Numbered from the stretch's first letter, positions 6,722 to 13,951 are shown. The stretch: DNA of 20,892 nucleotides from Candidatus Poseidoniaceae archaeon (GCA_030741455.1 JASLVI010000014.1:1-20892); one strand, 5' to 3'. Program-made: numbers and translations. Notes: generated from the letters alone by a model not told the origin.

Positions 6722-8679
6722 TCTTCTTCGGTTACACCAGAGCGAACTCTTGCAATGGCGATGTCAAGTTCTGGTAGATTTACTCGGCCGTCTCCATCAA
6801 GGTCGATATATTCCATGAGTTTTGCAATGTCCCATGGAGGAAGATCAGCGATGTCAGCACTGCGAAGTGCTTGCTGTAGTTCGTAGCCATCGATAAGTCC
6901 GGAGTCATCCAAATCGATTGATCGGAAGAATTCAAAGATGCTCATCTCCTTCTTTGCGAGATAGTCAGACAACATCTCCAATTCATTCTTTTCAACTGGG
7001 AATTCATCGATTTCATCGTTATGAAGCGTTGATGAAACATCGATGATTGTCATGCCACCGTCATCTTCAACATCGGCTCCAACGACAAGAACGGTATCAA
7101 CTCCAACACCTCGTTGCAAGAGTTTACGAATTGAAGATTCGCCACGTTGCATGGAGTATCGAGATATGTCCGACGTGGTTGAAACCGTTGTATCAACCTT
7201 CAGTCCACCAATGGATGTTCGGATGAGATTCAAGAACAAGAGAATAACACCAATCGAGCCGAAGTAGAAGAGGACTGCAGCGGTCAGACTGAAACCACCA
7301 TCGGTCATAACAACGTCTTCGCTACCAGAGTCAAGCAGTGCTTTTTCAGTGAAGTCTCCCATCAACTTTGCAACTGTCGAAGTAACGCTACCGAAAGCGA
7401 TGAGCATTGTTGACAAGGAAGCAGATGATGGGGAAGCAAGTTTTCGATCAACGGCTAATGGATATGATTCTGCAACACAAGCGACAGCCATGAGTCCGCC
7501 GACAGTCCACATGAAGCCGATATCGACGGTTGTGGCCATATCATTCAATGCACCTAGGCCGATGAACACGTCAAGTGAAGTGAAGTATCCTCCAATAGCA
7601 TACAATGGGAAGAATACCATTGCAAGGGTTGCTGCCAACGCACCAGGCCGAGATACAACACCTGTTGCATTGCCGAGTGATGTCATGATGATGTTGACCG
7701 AACCCGCCATGATTGGCAAGAGCGCAAGTGTCATGAGGATGGCACCGAGATTCTCAAGGAGTGTGCCTGCATCTGCCGATGATAGCATGAATGGAGGTAA
7801 GGTGAAGAAGAGAAGTAGAAGGCTTGCCTTTGTCATTGAGTCTGACCAAATCGGGCGACTTGCTGCTCGAGGTACAACATGGTATGCAACCGAGAAGATG
7901 AGCGCAATGAGTGTCCATGATTGAGACATTCGCTCTCCGAGCCAAACTGTTTGCGTTGAGTCTGCTAGTTCACCAAAGAATCGGAATTGTGAACCAAAGA
8001 TGAATGAGGCAAGCGCCATGAACATGAACCAGTTACTCGCTGAGATGGTGTCGCCTTTTCGTTGTGCTACTGTAAGGAGAACGTTGATCATCACTGCAAT
8101 GATAATGAATGAACGCAATGCATGCATGAAGAGGTCTTGGAGCAGATCTTCATTTGCAGCCGTCAAGTCAATAACAAGCCCGAGAATTGTTGGTAGAAGC
8201 ATGGATGAAATGGTCAGTACTGAAAACAGCAATCCTGTCAAACTCGCATTGGCCTCACTTGCAAGACGTCCAGCTCCAGCTCGTGCTGCAGCAACCAGAC
8301 CGCCTCCGATAAGAATCGAAGTCAAACCGGTCATCAATGTCATGTCAACAAATGTAGACAATGCGCTTCCGTCGTCATATTCCCATCCAATACTTGCTAA
8401 CGAATCAAGGGCGGTACCATCATAGTCATGCCAAAGAGCAAGGAATGTCCCGATTGCTGCAAATGTTAGCCAAATCATTCCAAGATTCATCCATGTCTTC
8501 GAACCACTTCCCTTGTCGTCGTTGAATAGATCAACGATTCCAGCAGGTGCTTTGGTGAGGAGGAAGAGTCCGAATTGTCGCATGGGTTCAGCCATATTTC
8601 CAATCCCGCGTTGGAGATAGAATGTTGCAAATCCAACGACTGTGAAAAAGAAAAAGAGTGCGATAAATACTGCATCCAT
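6718..8679 (-). CDS. Polytopic membrane protein resembling heme-copper oxidase subunit I without metal ligands, C-terminal EF-hand pair
   Basis: This 653-residue protein has about 12-13 hydrophobic helices in residues 1-488, a soluble linker (490-575) and two canonical EF-hand loops, D589-E600 (DLDDSGLIDGYE) and D626-E637 (DLDGDGRVNLPE). By eye the membrane part follows the cbb3/NOR-type oxidase subunit I: LGMIWLTFAAIGTFLAL (66-82), ASNWFMF (214-220), AYHVVPRAASRPIWS (265-279), LPIMAGSVNIIMTSLG (321-336) and a TTVDIGFMWTVGGL helix (383-396). The oxidase family needs at least six ligand histidines. This protein has only four in total (84, 186, 267, 553), and the usual IGHVHSG position reads IGFMWTV. 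Electron transfer to oxygen is therefore unlikely; calcium-responsive membrane function is an inference. ATG 8679 follows GAGGTGA. It lies between a small membrane protein and the GTPase gene. The oxidase relation rests on remembered family sequence and was not computed. Confidence 0.7.
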   Translation of the reverse strand: MDAVFIALFFFFTVVGFATFYLQRGIGNMAEPMRQFGLFLLTKAPAGIVDLFNDDKGSGSKTWMNLGMIWLTFAAIGTFLALWHDYDGTALDSLASIGWEYDDGSALSTFVDMTLMTGLTSILIGGGLVAAARAGAGRLASEANASLTGLLFSVLTISSMLLPTILGLVIDLTAANEDLLQDLFMHALRSFIIIAVMINVLLTVAQRKGDTISASNWFMFMALASFIFGSQFRFFGELADSTQTVWLGERMSQSWTLIALIFSVAYHVVPRAASRPIWSDSMTKASLLLLFFTLPPFMLSSADAGTLLENLGAILMTLALLPIMAGSVNIIMTSLGNATGVVSRPGALAATLAMVFFPLYAIGGYFTSLDVFIGLGALNDMATTVDIGFMWTVGGLMAVACVAESYPLAVDRKLASPSSASLSTMLIAFGSVTSTVAKLMGDFTEKALLDSGSEDVVMTDGGFSLTAAVLFYFGSIGVILLFLNLIRTSIGGLKVDTTVSTTSDISRYSMQRGESSIRKLLQRGVGVDTVLVVGADVEDDGGMTIIDVSSTLHNDEIDEFPVEKNELEMLSDYLAKKEMSIFEFFRSIDLDDSGLIDGYELQQALRSADIADLPPWDIAKLMEYIDLDGDGRVNLPELDIAIARVRSGVTEEE

Positions 8680-8684
8680 TCATA

Positions 8685-8692
8685 TCACCTCA
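8685..8692 (-). promoter_or_regulatory. Ribosome site merged with upstream stop codon (TGAGGTGA)
   Basis: Read on the minus strand, TGAGGTGA contains the stop TGA of the small membrane protein and the GAGGTGA ribosome site for ATG 8679, which begins five bases further on. It fixes the start of the large membrane protein and implies coupled translation. Confidence 0.65.
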
Positions 8693-8962
8693 ATCTGCTA
8701 GGACCTCGCCCGCTAATGTGGATACAATCGCACCGAGTCCAACGATGAAACCGAGTAAGTAGTACCAAATCCCTGAGCCGCCAAGATTTGACATCAACGG
8801 GACAACATCGCCGATGACTGGGATGTTATCCCATCCAAAGATTGTGCTGAAAAGACCAAACATTCCGATGGTCACAACCGAGAGCAAAACGAGAATAATA
8901 CGGCTTGAAGATGGTTCTGCAGTTCCGATGACTGCATCAGGGAGTTCTGTGCTGTTCGACAT
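8690..8962 (-). CDS. Small two-helix membrane protein, operon partner of the EF-hand membrane protein
   Basis: This 90-residue protein has no family I recognise. A polar N-terminus of about 20 residues is followed by two hydrophobic helices, about 21-43 (RIILVLLSVVTIGMFGLF...) and 65-85 (IWYYLLGFIVGLGAIVSTLAG), joined by a loop with GWDNIPVIGDVVPLM. There are no Cys or His residues, so it is not a heme or copper-centre subunit. ATG 8962 has GAGGTC upstream with suitable spacing. Its stop is merged with the ribosome site of the next gene, so the two are probably made together and may form one complex, as small accessory subunits do in oxidase operons. That pairing is inferred from position only. 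The 100 bases upstream separate it from the radical SAM gene and may hold a promoter, but I see no convincing TATA box there. Confidence 0.75.
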   Translation of the reverse strand: MSNSTELPDAVIGTAEPSSSRIILVLLSVVTIGMFGLFSTIFGWDNIPVIGDVVPLMSNLGGSGIWYYLLGFIVGLGAIVSTLAGEVLAD

Positions 8963-9062
8963 ACCTTGACCTCACAAGTCCAAGATGGACATGCCTGCGA
9001 CTCAAAGCGCGGTGATAAACATTCACTAAGAGCATCATTGAACCGCTCGATAACTTGATTAT

Positions 9063-10229
9063 TCAAGGTGAGCGGAGAATGTTGGTGAGAGTGCCCCGTC
9101 TTGGCATTGATGTCCCGAGAGGGGCGGGTATGGTTCGGTCATTTGTTAGTTCTTGATTCCATTGATTTTTACAGACGCAATCCAATCCCTGAAACTCGTC
9201 CAATGATCCAGAGACCGCATAACGCTCAATGGCTGCAACGACTTCAGCATCACATTCGCCACAGTTGTGAGATCCACGTATTTTTCCACCTGCTGTTGGA
9301 TGGATAATCAGACGCGAAATCTGATCTTCATCTCCGTTCATTCCTCCATTTGGATGGACGATATGGTGACTCTGTTGAATGAGTTCAACCAAGGACCAAA
9401 GCCACGGTGGCCGGTATTCTCGATGGCGATGAAGGCGATCGATGACAGTTCCTCGTTGGATGTTCATGGGATTGATGGAAATCTCATCACTCTGTTCTGC
9501 AACGGCTTCAATCCATTTTACACAATGATCGAGTGCATCAGCTTCACTCATGAATGGGGGTTTGAACATTAGGTATGTCTTAACTCGGATGTTGTACTTC
9601 TTGAGGCGTTCAACTGCTCGATCCCATGAGGCTGCAGAAAATCCTTTGTTCACATGGAATCGTAAAACTTCATCATCGTATGCTTCTAAACCAATTGCTA
9701 CCGTAAAATTGGGATTGATGGATGTAGCCCACGCCAACTTTTCTTCAGACAATTGCTCAGTTCTACTCTCAACGATGAGTTCTTTTCCAAGTTCGAAACA
9801 ATCCCGTAAGACTGTTTCTTGGAAATCGACTGGAATTTCCCGATCTTCCAGTAGCGAACCAGACGTGTAGACTTTGACCATCGATTGGCCTTCAAAATCT
9901 GAAAATTTTTCCTTCGCATGTTGCCATTGGGCATGGAGATCGTCGCTTGTCACATCATCGCGTGTGTCGTTGAAATAACCACAAAATGTACAACCTGAAG
10001 ACCACCACCAATGGCAACCTTTGGTTCGTAGAATAACCGTTACGGCCGAACAAGGTTCGCCTTCAGTCGTCATCTCTGGAGTAGAATAAACAGTTGCAGG
10101 AAATGATGCGTCCCAAGATTGTTGGCGCTCCTTTGCCCATGGTGTATTTGCAGGGGCTTTTACAAGATCGTGAATCTTGAGACTCTTTGATGAATCCCCT
10201 AAAATCGTGAGAGGTTTCTTCGATGACAA
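9063..10229 (-). CDS. raSEA: Radical SAM enzyme, probable archaeosine synthase subunit RaSEA
   Basis: This 388-residue protein carries an iron-sulfur site GCHWWWSSGCTFCGY with Cys72, Cys80 and Cys83 (CX7CX2C), followed by NDTRDD. It then has the radical SAM barrel features KVYTSGSLLE and ESRTEQL, GLEAYDDEVL in the region where Elp3-like enzymes have GxES, and KTYLMFKPPF. The C-terminus holds further cysteines in HNCGECD and LDCVCKNQW, as in archaeal RaSEA-type proteins. With the lysine transferase ArcS, RaSEA converts the preQ0-lysine adduct at position 15 of tRNA to archaeosine. The start is TTG 10229, chosen because a perfect GGAGGTG lies five bases upstream. It is the third gene after the coiled-coil and phosphatidylserine decarboxylase genes with a 12-base gap, so it is likely co-transcribed with them. 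A different Elp3-like radical SAM enzyme is the main alternative. Confidence 0.78.
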   Translation of the reverse strand: MSSKKPLTILGDSSKSLKIHDLVKAPANTPWAKERQQSWDASFPATVYSTPEMTTEGEPCSAVTVILRTKGCHWWWSSGCTFCGYFNDTRDDVTSDDLHAQWQHAKEKFSDFEGQSMVKVYTSGSLLEDREIPVDFQETVLRDCFELGKELIVESRTEQLSEEKLAWATSINPNFTVAIGLEAYDDEVLRFHVNKGFSAASWDRAVERLKKYNIRVKTYLMFKPPFMSEADALDHCVKWIEAVAEQSDEISINPMNIQRGTVIDRLHRHREYRPPWLWSLVELIQQSHHIVHPNGGMNGDEDQISRLIIHPTAGGKIRGSHNCGECDAEVVAAIERYAVSGSLDEFQGLDCVCKNQWNQELTNDRTIPAPLGTSMPRRGTLTNILRSP

Positions 10230-10234
10230 TCTAG

Positions 10235-10241
10235 CACCTCC
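10235..10241 (-). promoter_or_regulatory. Strong ribosome site selecting a TTG start
   Basis: GGAGGTG on the minus strand lies five bases before TTG 10229 and directly after the stop of the decarboxylase gene. It supports the TTG start of the radical SAM gene. Confidence 0.7.
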
Positions 10242-11096
10242 TTACTCTTCTTCGGAAATCCTTCGGAAGAGAATATCCGAGCCCGCTTTCACAAACTGGC
10301 CTTTTGGATGCTGAGAATGGTTGTCTTCGGCTGAGATGACTTGGGGCTCATAAAGCGCTGCAGGAACTCGTACATCGACTCGACTACCGAGGCGAATCAT
10401 TCCATAACGCTCGCCTCTTCGAAGTGTATCTCCAATCCCTTTCCAAGGTACGATTGTTCGAGCAAGAGCGCCTGAAATTTGCATTACTTCAGTGCGTTCA
10501 CCATCCTCTGCTTCGAAAACAGTACGAACGCGTTCATTGTATTCGCTTTCTTTACGATATGCTGGTGCAAAGGGGCCACGACGGCGCCCCTTGCCCGTTC
10601 GATGTTCCATCGCAATAATCGTCGCTGAACGTGGTGCTCGATTGACATGGACGTCAAGAGGTGACATGAAGATGGCAACGCGCCAAACATCTGAATCATG
10701 AGGCGTTCCTTCAACAGGTTCGAAGCGCTGTTCGGTCTCAAACGTTAGAGGGTTGTCACATGGTTGAGGATACCAGTCGCCTGTGTGCTCATCGCTCTCT
10801 ATACCCTGCTCATCTCGTTCGTTTTGAGATGGGCGACGACCATTTGCTCGCTCTCGACGAACAAACATGACATGTCCATCTGCGGGTGAAACCAGAATAC
10901 CCGATTCTTGAGGAATTGGGCGGTCAGGATCTCGCCAAAAATTGGCAAAGAAGACTGCTATCATCAAACAAAGAACACCCAAAAGCGGTAACAATCCATT
11001 CAATGAATCAAGATAGATTCCACCGACGAGAATTGCAATCCCTGCGAGTGCAAATGTCGCTACTGGAGCGTGACCTCCCTGAGCAAGGCCTGCCAA
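10242..11096 (-). CDS. psd: Phosphatidylserine/archaetidylserine decarboxylase proenzyme (short form)
   Basis: This 284-residue protein is a pyruvoyl-dependent decarboxylase that would convert archaetidylserine or phosphatidylserine to the ethanolamine lipid. Two membrane helices (about 12-30 and 34-52) precede NFWRDPDRPIP. Then come SPADGHV (70-76, Asp73), DVHVNRAP (148-155, His150) and the self-cleavage site RLGSRVDV (235-242). Cleavage between Gly237 and Ser238 gives the beta chain and the small pyruvoyl-bearing alpha chain of about 47 residues. A hydrophilic insert of about 50 residues (80-133) separates the first motif from the core, longer than I expect for the short Psd form. The start is TTG 11096 with GAGGTGA six bases upstream. 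It lies 11 bases after the coiled-coil gene. The substrate in an archaeon is more likely archaetidylserine, by inference. Confidence 0.85.
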   Translation of the reverse strand: MAGLAQGGHAPVATFALAGIAILVGGIYLDSLNGLLPLLGVLCLMIAVFFANFWRDPDRPIPQESGILVSPADGHVMFVRRERANGRRPSQNERDEQGIESDEHTGDWYPQPCDNPLTFETEQRFEPVEGTPHDSDVWRVAIFMSPLDVHVNRAPRSATIIAMEHRTGKGRRRGPFAPAYRKESEYNERVRTVFEAEDGERTEVMQISGALARTIVPWKGIGDTLRRGERYGMIRLGSRVDVRVPAALYEPQVISAEDNHSQHPKGQFVKAGSDILFRRISEEE

Positions 11097-11102
11097 GATG
11101 GT

Positions 11103-11110
11103 TCACCTCA
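11103..11110 (-). promoter_or_regulatory. Ribosome site merged with upstream stop codon (TGAGGTGA)
   Basis: On the minus strand TGAGGTGA holds the stop TGA of the coiled-coil gene and the GAGGTGA ribosome site for the TTG start at 11096. It is the same eight-base arrangement as at 8685-8692. Confidence 0.65.
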
Positions 11111-11899
11111 GTTATCGGCCCATGGATCAACATCAGAGTTCCAGGTTGCTTCGGCTTCAGCGGGCGCCTCAGCTTCTTCAGCGACCTCTTCTGAATCCTC
11201 TGAGGATTCTTCTTCTGCTGCCTCTTCGACGGCTTCTTCTTCTGCGGGCTCTTCGGCGACTTCTTCTGAAGGCGCTTCTTCGACAACACCTTCTTCAATA
11301 AGTGCTTCAGCTTCATCAACGGTCATTTCAGCAGCACGTGCTTCGACCATCTCATCCATACGTTCTGTGAACGCTCGGGACATGTGTTGGGATTCTCGTT
11401 CGGCTTCGACCGCACGCTCAATCATCTCGTAACGTTCCTTGATGGCCTTGTTGAGATCCTCAAAGAGTGTCATGTGAGAAACATACCAATCGTCACGAGC
11501 TTTCATTTCAGTAACAGCGAGTTTCAAATCATTGTCAAGTTCTTCCGCAATTCCAAAGACTTTGCCGAGACGATCTTTCTCTCGAGAATACTTCTCTTCC
11601 ATTGTTTGGAGAGCAGGTTCCAAATGCTCAACACGCTTGTCAGCCTTGGTAGCCTTCATCTCAAGTTCACGAATACGGAAATCTTTCTCTGCGATGAGGG
11701 ATTCTTGCGCTTCACGCTCAATCTCTTTGTCGATAATTTCTTTTTCAAGGACTTCGATCTCTGCTCGTGCATCAACAAGTTCTTTTTCTTGTGTTTCATA
11801 CGCTGCAAAGAGTTTCTTTAGACGGTCTGTTTCAGTGGCGAGTGCCTCTTCAAGCTGGCCGATTCGAACTTCGGGAGTGATGGTTCCTTCTTCACTCAT
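11108..11899 (-). CDS. Acidic coiled-coil protein
   Basis: This 263-residue protein has no recognised family. Residues of about 10-190 are heptad-rich and strongly charged (IGQLEEALATETDRLKKLF, EIEVLEKEIIDKEIERE), typical of a long coiled coil. Residues of about 195-250 form a Glu/Ala-rich acidic tail with repeats of EEVAEE and EEAAEE. The extreme C-terminus is ATWNSDVDPWADN, which shares the pattern ATWxxxxDPW with the tail of the surface protein at the left of the window. ATG 11899 is preferred because GGGTGA lies five bases before it. The ATG at 11917 would have its ribosome site only one base away, inside a palindrome. It is the first gene of an operon with the decarboxylase and the radical SAM enzyme, whose roles do not explain it. 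A scaffold or cytoskeleton-like role is a guess. Confidence 0.8.
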   Translation of the reverse strand: MSEEGTITPEVRIGQLEEALATETDRLKKLFAAYETQEKELVDARAEIEVLEKEIIDKEIEREAQESLIAEKDFRIRELEMKATKADKRVEHLEPALQTMEEKYSREKDRLGKVFGIAEELDNDLKLAVTEMKARDDWYVSHMTLFEDLNKAIKERYEMIERAVEAERESQHMSRAFTERMDEMVEARAAEMTVDEAEALIEEGVVEEAPSEEVAEEPAEEEAVEEAAEEESSEDSEEVAEEAEAPAEAEATWNSDVDPWADN

Positions 11900-11909
11900 T
11901 TTTTCACCC

Positions 11910-11923
11910 GGAGGCATGCCTCC
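11910..11923. promoter_or_regulatory. Perfect 14-base palindrome upstream of the coiled-coil operon
   Basis: GGAGGCATGCCTCC reads the same on both strands and ends 10 bases before the preferred ATG 11899. It contains a GGAGG ribosome-site-like element and an ATG, so it may be an operator, an RNA hairpin affecting translation, or chance. There is no direct evidence for any of these. Confidence 0.3.
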
Positions 11924-12009
11924 ACATCAACCCAGCCGCCTTTACCCTATGAAGCCGACGCCTCGTTGAGGACGATTGCACACTTCTCAGTCCTAGGTTC
12001 CATGGACGA

Positions 12010-13887
12010 CTAGAATTTCTGTTTAGGGCCGCCAGGGAACAACCAGCGACTGGATTTTGTGGTTGCTTTGTCTTCGTTCTTATCGTATTTTTCTCTTCTA
12101 ACGACTACGAGTGATAGGAGGACAATGATTGCTATTGCCGCCACAATGAGGAAAATGATGTTGGTATCGAGAGAGGTTTCTTCTACTGAGCGTGTACCAT
12201 CATTCGGGTACGCATCCGTGTTATCCCCAACGCCATCACCGTCTGTATCGGTTGTTTCAGATGCGTCATTCGGGAATGCGTCTAGGGAATCTACTGTTCC
12301 ATCTCCATCAGAATCTCTTTCGATTATTTCAATCGCATTCTCAACAACAATTGTTTCTCGAATTCCCCCTATTTTCAGCAAGGTTATTTGAAGATCATAT
12401 ATCGACATTTGAGCGGATTCAGGGGCCTTAATTTCAACCTTCCAAACATTATTTTCTGAGGCAATAACTCTGCCACGTAAGTCTGATTCTTCTTCCCAAT
12501 CACCTTGAGGAGCAGGCCCCGTCACAGAGGCGAATGGGGCGATGTTGTAATCGACCAGTTGCAGCGTATTTTTGTCACCCCATTGACCATTCCCTAGTTG
12601 CCCATATTTTCCGCGAGCCCAGCAAGAGATTGATCCGTTTTCAGACAGACCGCAAGTGTGGTCATAATTCACACTCAAATCAACAATATTTGTGGGCCCT
12701 TCAACAAACATTGGCGTGGGATAGACACCGCCAGTTACCCCAATTCCAAGACGGCCGTAACCATTGTGCCCCCAACAGTATAGGCTGCTATTTTCTAAAA
12801 TGGCGCAGGAATTGAAGGGGCCTACTGCAACCGATACTACTGATGAACCGGCCGGTAAATGAGGATAAATCGGAATGGGACGATTTGTTGTTGTATTCTC
12901 TCCAAGTTGGCCATGATTATTTTGACCCCAGCATGCGACTGAGCCATTGTCAAGTAAAGCGCATGCATGGTGATCTCCAACGGAGAGGTCTGTCGCTGCC
13001 CGGCCTTCGGGCAATTCAACATTTGAAGATGGAGTATGAATCGTATCGCTTGTATCGCCATTGCCAAGTTGGCCCAAGTTATCTCGGCCCCAACACATCA
13101 CGCCTCCATCATCAAGAAGTATACAGGTATGCGAATGTCCGGGCTCGACCTTCACAACTTTCCGATCTGATGGAGTCGTAATCGTTTGGGGCGTGTATTT
13201 GTCGCTTGTCTCCGAGTTTCCATTTCCTAAGGCACCGTGCGAATCAAGTCCCCAGCATGTCAATGTATCATCTTCTAGAATAGCGCAGGTGTGCTTAAGC
13301 CCCATTCCCATTGATTTAACGCGCTTACCATCCGGGAATTGTACCTTCGCGCTGGGAGACTTGTAGGTATTGGTTGAGTCATCGCCGGCCTGCCCGTCTT
13401 CATTGAATCCCCAACAACTTGCAGTATTGTCATTGAGAACGATACAGGTTCGAGACTGTTTTGCATAAATTTGAGTAACTGATTGGCCGTCCTCAATTGA
13501 AACGTATGTGGTTGGTTTGTTTCTGTTCGTTGCATCGCCACCATCGCCCAACTGTCCGTAGTTATCGACCCCCCAACACATTGCCGAACCATTGTCAAGA
13601 ATTGCACAACTGTGCCCACTCCCTGTGGCTAACACGGATGAATGGGATTCCGCTGTACTCGAATCTGCTGGAACGAATTCATAGCGGATTGTCGAAGTAC
13701 CAACATAATCACTCAAATCAATACTGCATTCCATTGATTCCGCTTGATGGAGCGTCTGATCTGAGCAATCAAGTACAGGTAATACGCTTTCTTCAGCCAT
13801 TGCTTGCATAGGAACCAAAAGCAGAATCAGAAGACAAATTCCTGCTTGGAGTTGAAGTGCCCTACCTCTTGACGGGGTTTTGGTCAT
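12010..13887 (-). CDS. Secreted, membrane-anchored RCC1-repeat beta-propeller protein
   Basis: This 625-residue protein has a signal peptide (hydrophobic core about 14-27, likely cleavage after AMA at 31). Seven RCC1-like repeats follow, each with a [HSR]xC[AI]xL...CW[GA]xxxxGxxG core such as GHSCAILDNGSAMCWG. Seven repeats fit one seven-bladed propeller. Each blade keeps two cysteines nine residues apart, which suggests a disulfide per blade in an external environment. Next is an Asp-rich calcium-binding segment, DSDGDGTVDSLDAFPND and TDTDGDGVGDNTDAYPND (thrombospondin type 3-like). A single helix IIFLIVAAIAIIVLLSLVVV and a basic tail of about 30 residues end the protein. The propeller should sit outside the cell. 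RCC1 repeats here do not imply a Ran exchange role; surface binding is inferred. A likely TATA box lies upstream. Confidence 0.85.
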   Translation of the reverse strand: MTKTPSRGRALQLQAGICLLILLLVPMQAMAEESVLPVLDCSDQTLHQAESMECSIDLSDYVGTSTIRYEFVPADSSTAESHSSVLATGSGHSCAILDNGSAMCWGVDNYGQLGDGGDATNRNKPTTYVSIEDGQSVTQIYAKQSRTCIVLNDNTASCWGFNEDGQAGDDSTNTYKSPSAKVQFPDGKRVKSMGMGLKHTCAILEDDTLTCWGLDSHGALGNGNSETSDKYTPQTITTPSDRKVVKVEPGHSHTCILLDDGGVMCWGRDNLGQLGNGDTSDTIHTPSSNVELPEGRAATDLSVGDHHACALLDNGSVACWGQNNHGQLGENTTTNRPIPIYPHLPAGSSVVSVAVGPFNSCAILENSSLYCWGHNGYGRLGIGVTGGVYPTPMFVEGPTNIVDLSVNYDHTCGLSENGSISCWARGKYGQLGNGQWGDKNTLQLVDYNIAPFASVTGPAPQGDWEEESDLRGRVIASENNVWKVEIKAPESAQMSIYDLQITLLKIGGIRETIVVENAIEIIERDSDGDGTVDSLDAFPNDASETTDTDGDGVGDNTDAYPNDGTRSVEETSLDTNIIFLIVAAIAIIVLLSLVVVRREKYDKNEDKATTKSSRWLFPGGPKQKF

Positions 13888-13919
13888 ACTATTACGTCAT
13901 CCTTCTCCCTTATTGATTC

Positions 13920-13926
13920 ATTTATA
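13920..13926 (-). promoter_or_regulatory. Putative archaeal TATA box for the RCC1-repeat gene
   Basis: On the minus strand CAGTATAAATGAA holds TATAAAT ending 32 bases before the ATG at 13887. This spacing would put transcription start close to the start codon, with a short leader carrying AAGGGAG. The position in the 64-base gap after the iminopeptidase gene fits a separate promoter. Confidence 0.5.
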
Positions 13927-13951
13927 CTGTTCAGTCTCCAAAGCGTACTTC

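Noticed and set aside
7349..7924. 191-residue plus-strand open frame
   Set aside because: It lies wholly antisense to the polytopic membrane protein, has no family features and no ribosome site; it is a shadow of biased codon use.
6718..8679. Functional cytochrome oxidase subunit I
   Set aside because: Only four histidines exist and the expected ligand positions hold other residues, so heme and copper binding cannot be supported.
8963..9062. Non-coding RNA or promoter in the 100-base gap
   Set aside because: No stable hairpin, TATA box or conserved RNA motif could be recognised by eye.
11150..11300. Simple-sequence or CRISPR-like repeat
   Set aside because: The repeated CTTCTTC pattern encodes the Glu/Ala-rich tail of the coiled-coil protein; there are no regular spacers.
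11070..11432. Ser/Ala-rich plus-strand open frame
   Set aside because: It is the complement of the Glu/Ala-rich tail of the coiled-coil protein; low-complexity sequence creates the open frame.
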